Source of the DNA: Fredricksoniimonas sp964643325
GTDB taxonomy: Bacteria; Omnitrophota; Gorgyraeia; Zapsychrales; Fredricksoniimonadaceae
DNA length: 64,000 bases
Assembly: GCA_964643325.1 (NCBI GenBank)
Contig: CAZXSE010000002.1
Span: forward strand, 62,001 to 126,000
Direction of reading: 5' to 3'
Numbering within the stretch: the first letter of the stretch is position 1; every line of letters begins with the position of its first letter. Below are positions 18,112 through 25,689 of this stretch, in pieces. The notes under the pieces were generated by a model. That model did no database searches. It saw only the letters and a list, made by a program, of their open reading frames with translations, and had not been told where the DNA came from. The position numbers were made by a program, and so were the translations under genes.

Positions 18112-19143
18112 CTACTTCTGTACTGCCGGCGCGCTGTCTTTAAAGAAATACTGGTCCATCTTCATCTTGCCCGATGGATAGAATTCGGTATGGCGCACCA
18201 GCCGGTCCATCTCGTACTTGTCTTCCGCGGACACATGGCCGTCCTTTTCAAAGAGCCTGAAAGGCCCGTGGCGCTTATCGCCCGTGAACCGCCCCTCGGT
18301 CTTAACCTCGCCGGTCTCATAATACTCGCGCCCCACGCCTTCTTTCTTGTCATTGACGACCGGCACAACCCAGCGCAGTTCACCCGTTTCATAGAACTCG
18401 CGCCAGGAAGGATCGTTCGCCATGCCCCCGGCATAATTCGTCCGGACACGCAACTTGCCGTTGCGGTAAAAGAACTTTACCAGGCCGCTCAGCTGATCAT
18501 TCTCAAAGAACCCGTCGAGCATTAATTCGCCCGTGGCGTAATATTCTTTTCCTGTGCCGCTGCGCATGCCGCCATGCGCCTGATAAACGCCCTGCAAGAT
18601 CCCGGCATCATCAAAAGCGCGAATGAACCCGTGCTGAACGCCGTTCTTATAGTCGTACTCGCGCTTGACCACGCCGTTGGGATAGAACTCTTTCGTGATC
18701 CCGTTCTCCTGGCCGCGCGAAAAAGGACGCTCCCACTCCAGCTGGCCGCTGCCGTTGTATTCGCGCGTCAGCCCGTCTTTGGCGCCCTCGATGAAGATCT
18801 CTTCCGACCGAAGCCCGCCGTTGGGATAATAGGAAGTCTTCGTTCCATGCAGACGGCCCTGGCGATAGAGCGCCCTGGTCAGCGGCTTGCCGTCCTCACG
18901 AAATTCTTCAACAAGCCCGTCGATCTGGCCGTTCACATAACGGCCCGCGGCCTTCAAAAGCCCGCCAGGATAGAACTCGCGGAACCGCCCGTGCGGCACG
19001 CCAAGCTGATACTCGACGGTGCGAATAACACGGCCCTGATCGTCATATTCATCATAGAACCCGTCCTTGACCTTTTCCTGGGAAAAGGCCGGCCCCGCTA
19101 AAAGCGCCAGACAACATATGCCGCACCAAAGTCGTTTGTCCAT
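18112..19143 (-). CDS. Exported MORN-repeat protein
   Basis: Secreted or periplasmic protein of 343 residues. Residues 1-21 form a signal peptide ending near AGPAFS. The rest consists of about a dozen MORN-type (MORN_2) repeats of roughly 23 residues with the recurring pattern G-x-x-x-E/K-F/Y-Y-x-x-G-x-L, such as REFYPGGLLKAAG and KEFYPNGVVKREYDYKNG. Such proteins are often annotated as YwqK-like antitoxins, but no toxin gene accompanies this one and it has an export signal, so I do not accept that name. A second, shorter paralogue lies at 57085-57771. Function unknown. Confidence 0.8.
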   Translation of the reverse strand: MDKRLWCGICCLALLAGPAFSQEKVKDGFYDEYDDQGRVIRTVEYQLGVPHGRFREFYPGGLLKAAGRYVNGQIDGLVEEFREDGKPLTRALYRQGRLHGTKTSYYPNGGLRSEEIFIEGAKDGLTREYNGSGQLEWERPFSRGQENGITKEFYPNGVVKREYDYKNGVQHGFIRAFDDAGILQGVYQAHGGMRSGTGKEYYATGELMLDGFFENDQLSGLVKFFYRNGKLRVRTNYAGGMANDPSWREFYETGELRWVVPVVNDKKEGVGREYYETGEVKTEGRFTGDKRHGPFRLFEKDGHVSAEDKYEMDRLVRHTEFYPSGKMKMDQYFFKDSAPAVQK

Positions 19144-19152
19144 AACGGCTTT

Positions 19153-19180
19153 ATTCTAGCAGACGCATCCTTTGTTGCAA
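19153..19180 (-). promoter_or_regulatory. Promoter for the MORN gene, probably leaderless
   Basis: Minus-strand TTGCAA and TAGAAT are 16 bases apart. The -10 ends only nine bases before the ATG at 19143, so transcription would begin within two or three bases of the start codon and leave no ribosome-binding site. Confidence 0.5.
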
Positions 19181-19217
19181 TTATCAAAGAACAAAATTCG
19201 CGCCTTTGGCGACCCGC

Positions 19218-19877
19218 TTACTTGATCGCGATCTTTTTCTTGGCCTGGACTGGCTGTTGGTCCGGCTTTCTTTCGACCGTAAGCGTCAGCACCCCGTTCT
19301 CGTATTTCGCGTCAACACTCTCGGGCTTCGCGTCCTCGGGCAGCGGGATCACGCGCGAAAAATACCCGAAGCTTCTCTGCTGGCGGTACACTTTCCCGCC
19401 CTGCTCCTCTTTTGTTTCGCTCGAACGCTCGCCGGAAACAACCAGCGCGCCGTCCTTGACCTCGACATTGATCTTGTCCTTGTCCATGCCGGGCATATCA
19501 AAGGAGATCACATAGGCCTTGTCCGTTGACTTGATATCATATTCGGGCGTGAATGCCAGCGCCGGCATCTTCCCTATATTGTTCATGAACCCGGGCCGCA
19601 AGAACGGCTGTGCCATCATCATCTGCATCCGGCGGTCCATCGCGTCAAGTTGGGCGAACGGGTCCATGGCATCATCCTCATCAGCCACGGCCATCTGCGA
19701 CCGCGGGCAATGCTTTTGTCCAAGCTTCTTTTCAAGTTCAATGACCCTGTTCTGCAGCTGGGTGATCTGTTCCTTCAAGGCCGCATCATCATCGCCCGCC
19801 GCATAGGCGCCCGATGCTCCGGACATGAAAGCCGCTGTCAAAACCATGGGAAGAATAGATGCCTTGTTCCTGATCAT
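19218..19877 (-). CDS. Exported small heat-shock protein (Hsp20/alpha-crystallin)
   Basis: Holdase-type chaperone. The alpha-crystallin domain spans about residues 110-205, with DMPGMDKDKINVEVKDGALVVSGER, RSFGYFSRVIPLP and YENGVLTLTVERKP elements in the canonical order. Unusually, the N-terminus is a signal peptide (about 1-27, ending in SGAYA), followed by a heptad stretch (ALKEQITQLQNRVIELEKKL) that may form a coiled coil. Most Hsp20 proteins are cytoplasmic, so this one probably works in the periplasm. The ATG at 19877 has AGGAG six bases upstream. Two CIRCE-like sites lie in the upstream region. Confidence 0.88.
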   Translation of the reverse strand: MIRNKASILPMVLTAAFMSGASGAYAAGDDDAALKEQITQLQNRVIELEKKLGQKHCPRSQMAVADEDDAMDPFAQLDAMDRRMQMMMAQPFLRPGFMNNIGKMPALAFTPEYDIKSTDKAYVISFDMPGMDKDKINVEVKDGALVVSGERSSETKEEQGGKVYRQQRSFGYFSRVIPLPEDAKPESVDAKYENGVLTLTVERKPDQQPVQAKKKIAIK

Positions 19878-19914
19878 ACCCCGCTCCTTTCTTTTAATGC
19901 TGTCGCCAGCCATT

Positions 19915-19941
19915 CTGGCGGTCTATACTATCGAGTGCTAA
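19915..19941 (-). promoter_or_regulatory. CIRCE-like site, proximal, upstream of hsp20
   Basis: On the minus strand a perfect half site TTAGCACTC, nine bases, then GACCGCCAG, which matches five of nine positions of the second half. A weak -10-like GATAGT falls inside the spacer, with TTGCGG 17 bases upstream. The site would block transcription initiation of hsp20. Confidence 0.45.
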
Positions 19942-19971
19942 CTGTCTTCCCGCAAAAAAGCCATCGGAATA

Positions 19972-19998
19972 TTGGCACTCTCCTTTGGCTTCTGCTAA
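19972..19998 (-). promoter_or_regulatory. CIRCE-like site, distal, upstream of hsp20
   Basis: On the plus strand TTGGCACTC, nine bases, then TTCTGCTAA, matching the CIRCE consensus at 8 of 9 and 6 of 9 positions. Its centre is about 57 bases from the proximal site. Confidence 0.45.
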
Positions 19999-20023
19999 AG
20001 TTTACAACGCACCTTGAACTTTG

Positions 20024-21283
20024 TCAAGAGGATTTTTTATCGACGGAAGCCTGTTCCAGGAGCCCTGCCAGGCGCGCGGGGACCGTTGCTTTCACATGAA
20101 TGGCGTCAGGCAAATACTCCATGCTTTCCACATGCCCCTGCTGATGGACCATGTTGATCAGATCCATCCGTTTCATCGGGACCGCCACATCCACCATCAC
20201 AACGCGCCCGCCAAGTTCTTTCTCGATCTGGACAAGCAGGCGCCCGATGTTCTCGCCCTCCAGGGCCGACACCGCGACCGCATTCTCGTACTTACGGCAC
20301 GCTTTCTCAACAAGCTCAGGGTCCGTAACACGGTCGATCTTATTAAGCACCATGATCGTGGGCTTGGCGCGGGCGCCTAAAGCATCCAGCACCTCATCCA
20401 CGCTCTGTTTCAAATTCGGATGCCGCTCACTACTGATGTCCACCACATGCAATAAAAGGTCCGCGCTCTGCACCTCTTCCAGCGTGGCCTTGAACGCCTC
20501 GATCAGGTTGTGCGGCAGATCATGCATGAACCCGACGGTGTCCGAAAAAACGACCTTCTGATGCCCGGGCAGGACATGCTGGCGCGCCAGTGAATCAAGG
20601 GTCGTAAAAAGCCCGTCCTTGGTTGTCTGATGCGCGCCAGTGAGCGTATTAAGTAGTGTTGACTTGCCCGCGTTGGTATACCCGACGAGCGAAATGAGCG
20701 GGATATGCCGCTCTTCGCGCTGTTTGCGCTTGGTCATGCGCGAGCGCGTTACATCCAGAAGGTCCTTTTTGATCTTGTCAATGCGCATGCCGATGCGACG
20801 ACGATCGACCTCAAGCTTTGTTTCGCCCGGACCGCTAGTACCAATGCCGCCGCCCTGACGGGAAAGATCATCATAATGCCCGGCAAGCCGCGGCAGGCGG
20901 TATGCCAGCTGGGCCAACTCGACCTGCAATTTTCCCTCGAGCGATGTGGCCCGGCGGGCAAAAATATCAAGGATAAGCTGAGTGCGGTCGATCGTCTTGA
21001 TGCCGATGGCCTCTTCAAGATTGCGCTGCTGAACCCCTTTAAGTTCCGAGCTAAAAATGACCGCCTCAACGCCAAGCGTCTTGGCCAGCTCCGTGACCTC
21101 GACCACTTTGCCGCTGTGGATGAGCGTTGCCGCCGTCGGAGGATGCGCGGGGCAAAGGATCTTTTCAACAACTTCACCATCGCAGGCCTTGACCAGCTCG
21201 GTCATTTCATAAATAACATCTTCAAGGGGCCAGGCCCCTTTCAGTTTGAAGTCAACGATCGCCAGAAGGACTTTTTCTTTCAT
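20024..21283 (-). CDS. hflX: Ribosome-associated GTPase HflX
   Basis: GTPase that binds the 50S subunit and splits stalled ribosomes under stress. The N-terminal HflX domain (about 1-195) ends in the glycine-rich GGGIGTSGPGETKLE motif and an arginine-rich coiled coil. The G domain carries GYTNAGKST (G1), a conserved Thr switch (FTTLDSL), DTVGF (G3) and NKID (G4). Full length is 419 residues. It overlaps miaA by four bases (ATGA), a pairing also seen in proteobacteria, where hflX lies near miaA and hfq. Confidence 0.95.
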   Translation of the reverse strand: MKEKVLLAIVDFKLKGAWPLEDVIYEMTELVKACDGEVVEKILCPAHPPTAATLIHSGKVVEVTELAKTLGVEAVIFSSELKGVQQRNLEEAIGIKTIDRTQLILDIFARRATSLEGKLQVELAQLAYRLPRLAGHYDDLSRQGGGIGTSGPGETKLEVDRRRIGMRIDKIKKDLLDVTRSRMTKRKQREERHIPLISLVGYTNAGKSTLLNTLTGAHQTTKDGLFTTLDSLARQHVLPGHQKVVFSDTVGFMHDLPHNLIEAFKATLEEVQSADLLLHVVDISSERHPNLKQSVDEVLDALGARAKPTIMVLNKIDRVTDPELVEKACRKYENAVAVSALEGENIGRLLVQIEKELGGRVVMVDVAVPMKRMDLINMVHQQGHVESMEYLPDAIHVKATVPARLAGLLEQASVDKKSS

Positions 21284-22188
21284 AACATTCCCTGTATCTT
21301 ATCGACCGCGGCCGATGCGCTCTCGTCGGACACGAGCATCAGCCACGCAAGTCGCTTGTCTTTGCGGAACCATGTCATCTGACGTTTCACATAATGGCGC
21401 GTATGAAGTTTCAATGAATTTTTGGCATGCTCCAGCGAATATTCCCCGCGCAGGAATCCATCCACTTCGGGAATGCCGATGATCCGGGCCGCCGTGAGCG
21501 ACAATTTCTTCGTCAGCAAAGACTTGACCTCATCCACCAGCCCGCGCGCGAACATATCATCCACCCGCGCCTCGACCCGGCGGTAAAGCTCTTCCCGTTC
21601 GCGTTCAAGCGCAATAATGCGAACATCATGCGAGTCCCAAAGGCCGGAACGCTTTTTCTGCTGTTCGGAGATCGTCACGCCCGTCAGATAAAAAACCTCA
21701 AGGGCGCGCGCCGTGCGCCTTTTATCATTGAACGCGATCTTCTGGGCCGCCGCGGGATCGATCTTCATCAGTTCCGCGTAAAGGTCCCCGGCGGATCGCC
21801 GCGCCAGCGCCGCGCGCAAATTCTCGTCCGGCTCGCCGTCGTCAAAAAGCCCGTCCAACAGCGCGGCCATGTACATGCCGCTGCCGCCAACGACCAGCGG
21901 CATCTTGCCCCGGGCGTGAATGTCCGCGATCGCGGCCGTTGCCAATACGCGATAACGCGCCGCGTTGAATTCCTCTTCCACGGAAACAACATCGATCAGA
22001 TGATGCGGGACGCCGCCCTGCGCCTCACGTAAAGGCTTGTCGCTGGCGATGCACGCCTCGCGATAGACCTGCATGGCATCGCACGAAACGATCTCAGCAT
22101 TGATCTTTTTAGCCAGCTCGATGGCGAGCGCGGATTTGCCGACTGCCGTCGGGCCAACGAGGAATATAACAGGAAGTTTTTGTGTCAC
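21280..22188 (-). CDS. miaA: tRNA dimethylallyltransferase
   Basis: Transfers a dimethylallyl group to A37 of tRNAs reading UNN codons. The P-loop GPTAVGKS lies at 12-19, followed by SCDAMQVY, the PHHLIDV motif, VVGGSGMYM and the C-terminal TRHYVKRQMTWFRKD signature. At 302 residues it is full length. It overlaps hflX downstream and the TPR/SPOR gene upstream by four bases each, so the three form one tightly coupled unit. Confidence 0.96.
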   Translation of the reverse strand: MTQKLPVIFLVGPTAVGKSALAIELAKKINAEIVSCDAMQVYREACIASDKPLREAQGGVPHHLIDVVSVEEEFNAARYRVLATAAIADIHARGKMPLVVGGSGMYMAALLDGLFDDGEPDENLRAALARRSAGDLYAELMKIDPAAAQKIAFNDKRRTARALEVFYLTGVTISEQQKKRSGLWDSHDVRIIALEREREELYRRVEARVDDMFARGLVDEVKSLLTKKLSLTAARIIGIPEVDGFLRGEYSLEHAKNSLKLHTRHYVKRQMTWFRKDKRLAWLMLVSDESASAAVDKIQGML

Positions 22189-22952
22189 GGATAAATACGC
22201 GTGGGATACCCAAAACCGGAGAGCTTGGCTTCCAGCGCCTGCGCATCCTTGAGCGCTGTCAGATGCCCGACGCGGACGCGATAGAACAGTTTACCATCCG
22301 GGCTTTTGGTCTCGATCATGTACGCGTATTCCTTGCGCCGGATCAGATCGTTCACCAGTTGTTCAGCCCGCGGCTTCTCGGTGAACGCGCCGACCTGCAC
22401 GGTAAAATACTGTTTTTCTTCCAGGAGCTGACGGGCGATCCCGTTCTCAAAACTGTCGGGGTATTCCGTCGTGATCTTCTCCAGGAACTCGCGCGCCTTA
22501 TTCCAGCGCGCTAATTTCAGGTTCGAACGTGCGATCTTCAAATAGATCAGGCTCATCATCTCAGACTGACGGCGGCTGTTCATCAGGGCCGTTGCCTCTT
22601 TCAGGGCTTTTTCATAATACCCCTGCAAGTAGAGCGCGTCGATCATGCCGATCGTCGCCTTTTCAAGAAGGTCGGTCGTCGGGCGGCCATTGACCACTTT
22701 CTTGAACACCTCCAGCGCCTGCGGATACTCCCCCAGGCGAAGATGGCTAAGGCCAAGATAATATTCCGCCTGCGCCGCGGCCATAGGAGCCGGTTTCGTC
22801 TGCAACACCTTGAGGGCAAGTTCATTCGCCTTCTTGTAATCTTCCTGAATGATGGCAGCTTCGATATCGGAAAGGCTGGCAGCCTGCGCGAAGACACCGA
22901 CAGGAGAAAGGACCAGCAAGCTCAATAAAAGACAGACAAAAATGCGTTTCAT
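22185..22952 (-). CDS. Exported TPR and SPOR-domain protein
   Basis: Probably a periplasmic cell-envelope protein. The ATG at 22952 gives a signal peptide (residues 1-23, ending GVFAQ). Longer upstream readings have no domain support. Residues about 30-175 contain tetratricopeptide repeats (AEYYLGLSHLRLGEYPQALEVF and later copies), and about 185-255 form a SPOR domain (YFTVQVGAFTEKPRAEQL), which in other bacteria binds denuded septal peptidoglycan. The gene is the first of the unit with miaA and hflX. A role in division or peptidoglycan remodelling is inference. Confidence 0.82.
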   Translation of the reverse strand: MKRIFVCLLLSLLVLSPVGVFAQAASLSDIEAAIIQEDYKKANELALKVLQTKPAPMAAAQAEYYLGLSHLRLGEYPQALEVFKKVVNGRPTTDLLEKATIGMIDALYLQGYYEKALKEATALMNSRRQSEMMSLIYLKIARSNLKLARWNKAREFLEKITTEYPDSFENGIARQLLEEKQYFTVQVGAFTEKPRAEQLVNDLIRRKEYAYMIETKSPDGKLFYRVRVGHLTALKDAQALEAKLSGFGYPTRIYP

Positions 22953-23024
22953 GCGGACCTCTTTAATATTTCTAATTAAGAATACTACAACTATACGCAG
23001 GCGGGAGTTTCTGTCAATAGAATT

Positions 23025-23081
23025 ACAGGGACACACACTTAATTGCTGGCCGATGGCTATGAAATAAGTGTGTGTCCCTGT
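23025..23081. repeat. REP/MITE-like inverted repeat
   Basis: Perfect 16-base arms ACAGGGACACACACTT (23025-23040) and its complement (23066-23081) flank a 25-base centre. The AAGTGTGTGTCCCTGT arm resembles palindromes mobilised by REP-associated tyrosine transposases in many genomes. No transposase is present in this window. It lies in a 443-base gene-free stretch upstream of the TPR/SPOR gene. Confidence 0.7.
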
Positions 23082-23100
23082 CCAAAAGTACAAAAGTAAA

Positions 23101-23149
23101 GCTCCATTGACCGAGGGGCCCGTAAGGCCCCAGCTCGATCAATGGAGCG
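23101..23149. repeat. Palindromic hairpin related to the dnaK-dnaJ element
   Basis: GCTCCATTGA...GGGGCC-cgtaa-GGCCCC...TCAATGGAGC forms a long hairpin with small internal mismatches. On the plus strand it is followed by GATTTTTT, so it could act as a terminator, although no plus-strand gene ends here. One arm contains CATTGATCGAGCT, as in the palindrome at 14654-14826. Confidence 0.65.
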
Positions 23150-23167
23150 ATTTTTTAAGAATCCTTA

Positions 23168-23317
23168 AAAAAATCAGGGGCGCCAGAGAGTAAGGGGAAC
23201 TACAGTTTGGTGGTTTCGTCTTTGAGGGAGGACTCTGGTCAGCCCCCGAAATTCACGCGGCCAAGATACCCGCAAAAGGACTTCTCCCCAAGCCGGCCCT
23301 CTCAGGGGCGGCCACCT
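23168..23317 (-). ncRNA. Candidate structured small RNA of about 150 nt
   Basis: A predicted promoter ends seven bases upstream (23324-23352). The transcript would begin at CAGG, whose complement CCTG lies at the far end, directly followed by seven Ts. Internally, GGGGGCU-gaccag-AGUCCUC makes a 7-bp hairpin, and CCAGAG can pair with CUCUGG near the 3' end. No open reading frame of note is present. A 6S RNA-like regulator is one possibility from size, promoter and closed-ends form, but I do not see a decisive 6S signature, and it does not match SRP RNA, tmRNA or RNase P motifs I know. Confidence 0.4.
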
Positions 23318-23323
23318 GCATCA

Positions 23324-23352
23324 AGTATGTCCTATATATAGGAAGAAAACAA
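23324..23352 (-). promoter_or_regulatory. Predicted promoter for the candidate small RNA
   Basis: Minus-strand TTGTTT and CATACT separated by 17 bases, the nearest promoter pattern in the gap. The start of transcription would fall at about 23317. Confidence 0.45.
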
Positions 23353-23395
23353 TGGCTGGCAGAACTTCCGGAGAAAACGTTACCTTATGACGGGG

Positions 23396-23698
23396 TCAAA
23401 GGCCGCGGGAACGCAAATAATCGTCAATGACCTTCGCATGATCGAAGGCATAAACCAGGCCGCGCAACTGGGAAAAAGGAACGACCTTCAGCCCTTTCGC
23501 ATCATCACCGGCACAGGGCGTGCCGATGCCTTTGGCCGTGAACACGGCCGTTACCGTATGAAAACGCGGATCGCGGGCAGGATCAGAATATGTATGGAAC
23601 TGCTTGAGCTCCTCCAAGTCCATATTCGTCTCTTCTTTGGCCTCGCGGCGGGCCGCGGTCTCAAGGCTTTCGCCAAAATCAACGAACCCGCCCGGCAA
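23396..23698 (-). CDS. Nudix hydrolase, N-terminus lost in assembly gap
   Basis: Hydrolyses a nucleoside diphosphate linked to another group; the substrate is unknown. The visible 100 residues begin at the gap and contain the Nudix box GFVDFGESLETAARREAKEE in the form G-x5-E-x7-RE-x2-EE. The following Gly of the consensus is replaced by Asn. The downstream part (AVFTAKGIGTPCAGDDAKGL, then VPFSQL) is typical of NUDIX proteins related to ADP-ribose or NADH pyrophosphatases. It reads in frame through the Ns into the cca gene only by chance, and the two are separate genes. Confidence 0.8.
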   Translation of the reverse strand: MPGGFVDFGESLETAARREAKEETNMDLEELKQFHTYSDPARDPRFHTVTAVFTAKGIGTPCAGDDAKGLKVVPFSQLRGLVYAFDHAKVIDDYLRSRGL

Positions 23699-23798
23699 NN
23701 NNNNNNNNNNNNNNNNNNNNNNNNNNNNNNNNNNNNNNNNNNNNNNNNNNNNNNNNNNNNNNNNNNNNNNNNNNNNNNNNNNNNNNNNNNNNNNNNNN
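23699..23798. other. Assembly gap (100 N)
   Basis: Exactly 100 unknown bases, the conventional placeholder for a scaffold join of unknown length. The 3' end of cca, the 5' end of the Nudix gene and possibly whole genes between them are missing. Confidence 0.99.
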
Positions 23799-24811
23799 CG
23801 CTCTTTGGTCGAAAGCATGAGCTTCCCTGCAATGACCCGCGCGATACGGCGCCCCGCGTGCTCATGGCCGTGAAAGCTCGTGCGCCCGCCCGGCTCTTTC
23901 TTTTTGGTGTCAGGCTTGCCGATATCATGCAGAATACACGCTAAGCGCAAGACAGACAAACGGCTATGCCCGCCGCCGATCTCCCGGGCAAGATACGCGC
24001 AAAGGTCCTTATCGTCTGCAAGCTCCGCGAGAAGTTTATCGAGCTGGGTCAGCGTCTCCAGCGAATGCTTCCACACATCCAGATGATGATACCCGCCCTG
24101 CACCAGATCGTACATGACCCGCACCTGCGGCATGATCTCGAACAATATCCCGTCACGGTCCATGGACTTGATGACCGACGCCGCGCGGGGGCTTGCGAGG
24201 ACCTTGAACAATTCCTCGCGCACGCGCTCCGGCGATGATGTGCGAATGAGCGCCTGCTGTTTCTTGATGGCTGCCAGGGTCTTTGGTTCGATCTTAAATC
24301 CCAGCTGGGCTTTTAAACTGTACGCGCGCAGTAAACGCAAAGGATCGTTCGTGAACGCCCCTGCCCCGGCCATGCGGATAACCTTGGCCTTCATGTCAGC
24401 AAGCGCTTTGGGATGGCTCACGCAACGAGCATCCTTATCTTTAAGCGCGTCCGTCACATCAAGCGCAAATGTATTGATCGTGAAGTCTCGACGGGTAAGG
24501 TCGCCTTTAAGCGTCGCGGCGCGCAAGTCGGCAAAATCATATGTCCAAAGTCCGCCGCCGGACTTCTTGGCCACACGCGCGCACCCGGTCTCTTTATCCA
24601 ACAGAATGAAAGCGCCTCTGATCGCGCGCGCGAACTTCTGCGCTAGGACAACAGCGCCTTGCGAAACCGCAAAATCAAGGTCCTGCCCGGGCCGGCCAAG
24701 CTGCTGATCGCGCAAGAAGCCGCCAACCAGGAACAGACGCATCTTGTGCCTGGCGGCCAGCTTTTGCAGCAACATAATTTCGGGACGGTCCGGAAGAAGG
24801 CAGGAACGCAT
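23799..24811 (-). CDS. CCA tRNA nucleotidyltransferase/poly(A) polymerase family, C-terminus lost in gap
   Basis: Adds the CCA end to tRNA or is a related poly(A)-type enzyme. The nucleotidyltransferase head has LVGGFLRDQ and DLDFAV, followed by RRDFTINTFAL and the NDPLRLLRAYSLKAQLGF signature. An HD hydrolase domain follows (CILHDIGKP, HGHEHAG) and breaks off at the gap after about 337 residues. HD-containing versions occur in bacterial CCA enzymes and in poly(A) polymerases, and the missing part prevents a finer call. The ATG at 24811 follows the previous stop by two bases. An ATG twelve codons later is an alternative. Confidence 0.83.
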
Positions 24812-24813
24812 GG

Positions 24814-25218
24814 CTATGCGTCCGGGTTCAGGACCTGCTTGAATATCTTTTCTTCGATGAACATGGGTATGTCAAGGCGCACGGCCAGGGCGATCCCGTC
24901 GGACGGGCGGCAATCCACCAGAAGCTGGTTGCCGTTCTTATCCTTAAGGGCGAGCTTGGCAAAGAATGTCCCTTCCACCAGGTCATCGATCCACAGGTAT
25001 TCGACCTTGGCTTCCAGGGCCTTGATGAGCGCGGCCAAAAGATCATGCGTCATAGGGCGCGGTGTAGTAACGCCGGCAATGCGCATTTGGATGCTCGATG
25101 CCTCGACAAAACCAATGACGATCGGCACCTGACGGAAACCATCCTTCTCGCGCAGGACCACGGCCTGGTCATTGTTGCGTTCATCAATGATGATCTTTAC
25201 AAGTTCAATGCCGATCAT
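24814..25218 (-). CDS. Bifunctional nuclease family protein (DUF151)
   Basis: Small protein of the BFN/DUF151 family (134 residues), recognised by PIVIGFVEASSIQ, the RPMTHDLL motif and VDCRPSDGIALAVRLDIPMFIEE. Plant and Thermotoga-type relatives have been reported as nucleases, but the physiological role in bacteria is poorly known. It overlaps nrdR by four bases and precedes cca by two, so it belongs to the long glyA-side operon. Confidence 0.9.
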   Translation of the reverse strand: MIGIELVKIIIDERNNDQAVVLREKDGFRQVPIVIGFVEASSIQMRIAGVTTPRPMTHDLLAALIKALEAKVEYLWIDDLVEGTFFAKLALKDKNGNQLLVDCRPSDGIALAVRLDIPMFIEEKIFKQVLNPDA

Positions 25219-25688
25219 TTCTTGCCCTTTTCTTTTTCGCGCTCAAGGATATCCTTGATCTCGTTCATGAAATGGTTAACATCCCTGAATTGCCGGTACA
25301 CCGAGGCAAAACGCACATACGCCACTTCGTCCAGGTCGTAAAGCTTCTCCATGATCAGTTCGCCAATGACCGACGCGGCCACTTCCCGGTCGTAGCGTTT
25401 TTGCAATTCCCGCTCGATATCAAGAGCAATGTTCTCGATCTGCACCACGCTCACAGGGCGCTTTTCGCACGCCTTCATCATGCCGTTGATGATGCGCGCC
25501 CTGTCATACGCCTGGCGGCGCCCGTCCTTCTTGACGATCATCAGCGACACATGCTCGATGTACTCGTGTGTGGTAAAACGCTTTTCGCATTTGAGGCATT
25601 CCCGACGGCGGCGAATGGATGTCGCCTCCGCGTTCATGCGCGAATCAATGACCTTGGTCTCTTTGTAGTTGCACGACGGACATTTCAT
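25215..25688 (-). CDS. nrdR: Transcriptional repressor NrdR
   Basis: Zinc-ribbon/ATP-cone repressor of ribonucleotide reductase genes. The ATG at 25688 yields the canonical start MKCPSC. The zinc ribbon uses C3, C6 and the ECLKCEKRFTT pair. The ATP-cone (about 45-135) contains VKKDGRRQAYDRARI. Length is 157 residues. It starts one base after the glyA stop. No ribonucleotide reductase gene is in the window, so its targets lie elsewhere. Confidence 0.95.
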   Translation of the reverse strand: MKCPSCNYKETKVIDSRMNAEATSIRRRRECLKCEKRFTTHEYIEHVSLMIVKKDGRRQAYDRARIINGMMKACEKRPVSVVQIENIALDIERELQKRYDREVAASVIGELIMEKLYDLDEVAYVRFASVYRQFRDVNHFMNEIKDILEREKEKGKK

Positions 25689-25689
25689 G

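Noticed and set aside
18112..19143. YwqK-type antitoxin
   Set aside because: No toxin partner is adjacent and the protein has an export signal.
23025..23160. CRISPR array
   Set aside because: The repeats are inverted, differ from each other and have no regular spacers.
23396..24811. A genuine CCA-Nudix fusion protein
   Set aside because: The join consists only of 100 placeholder Ns.
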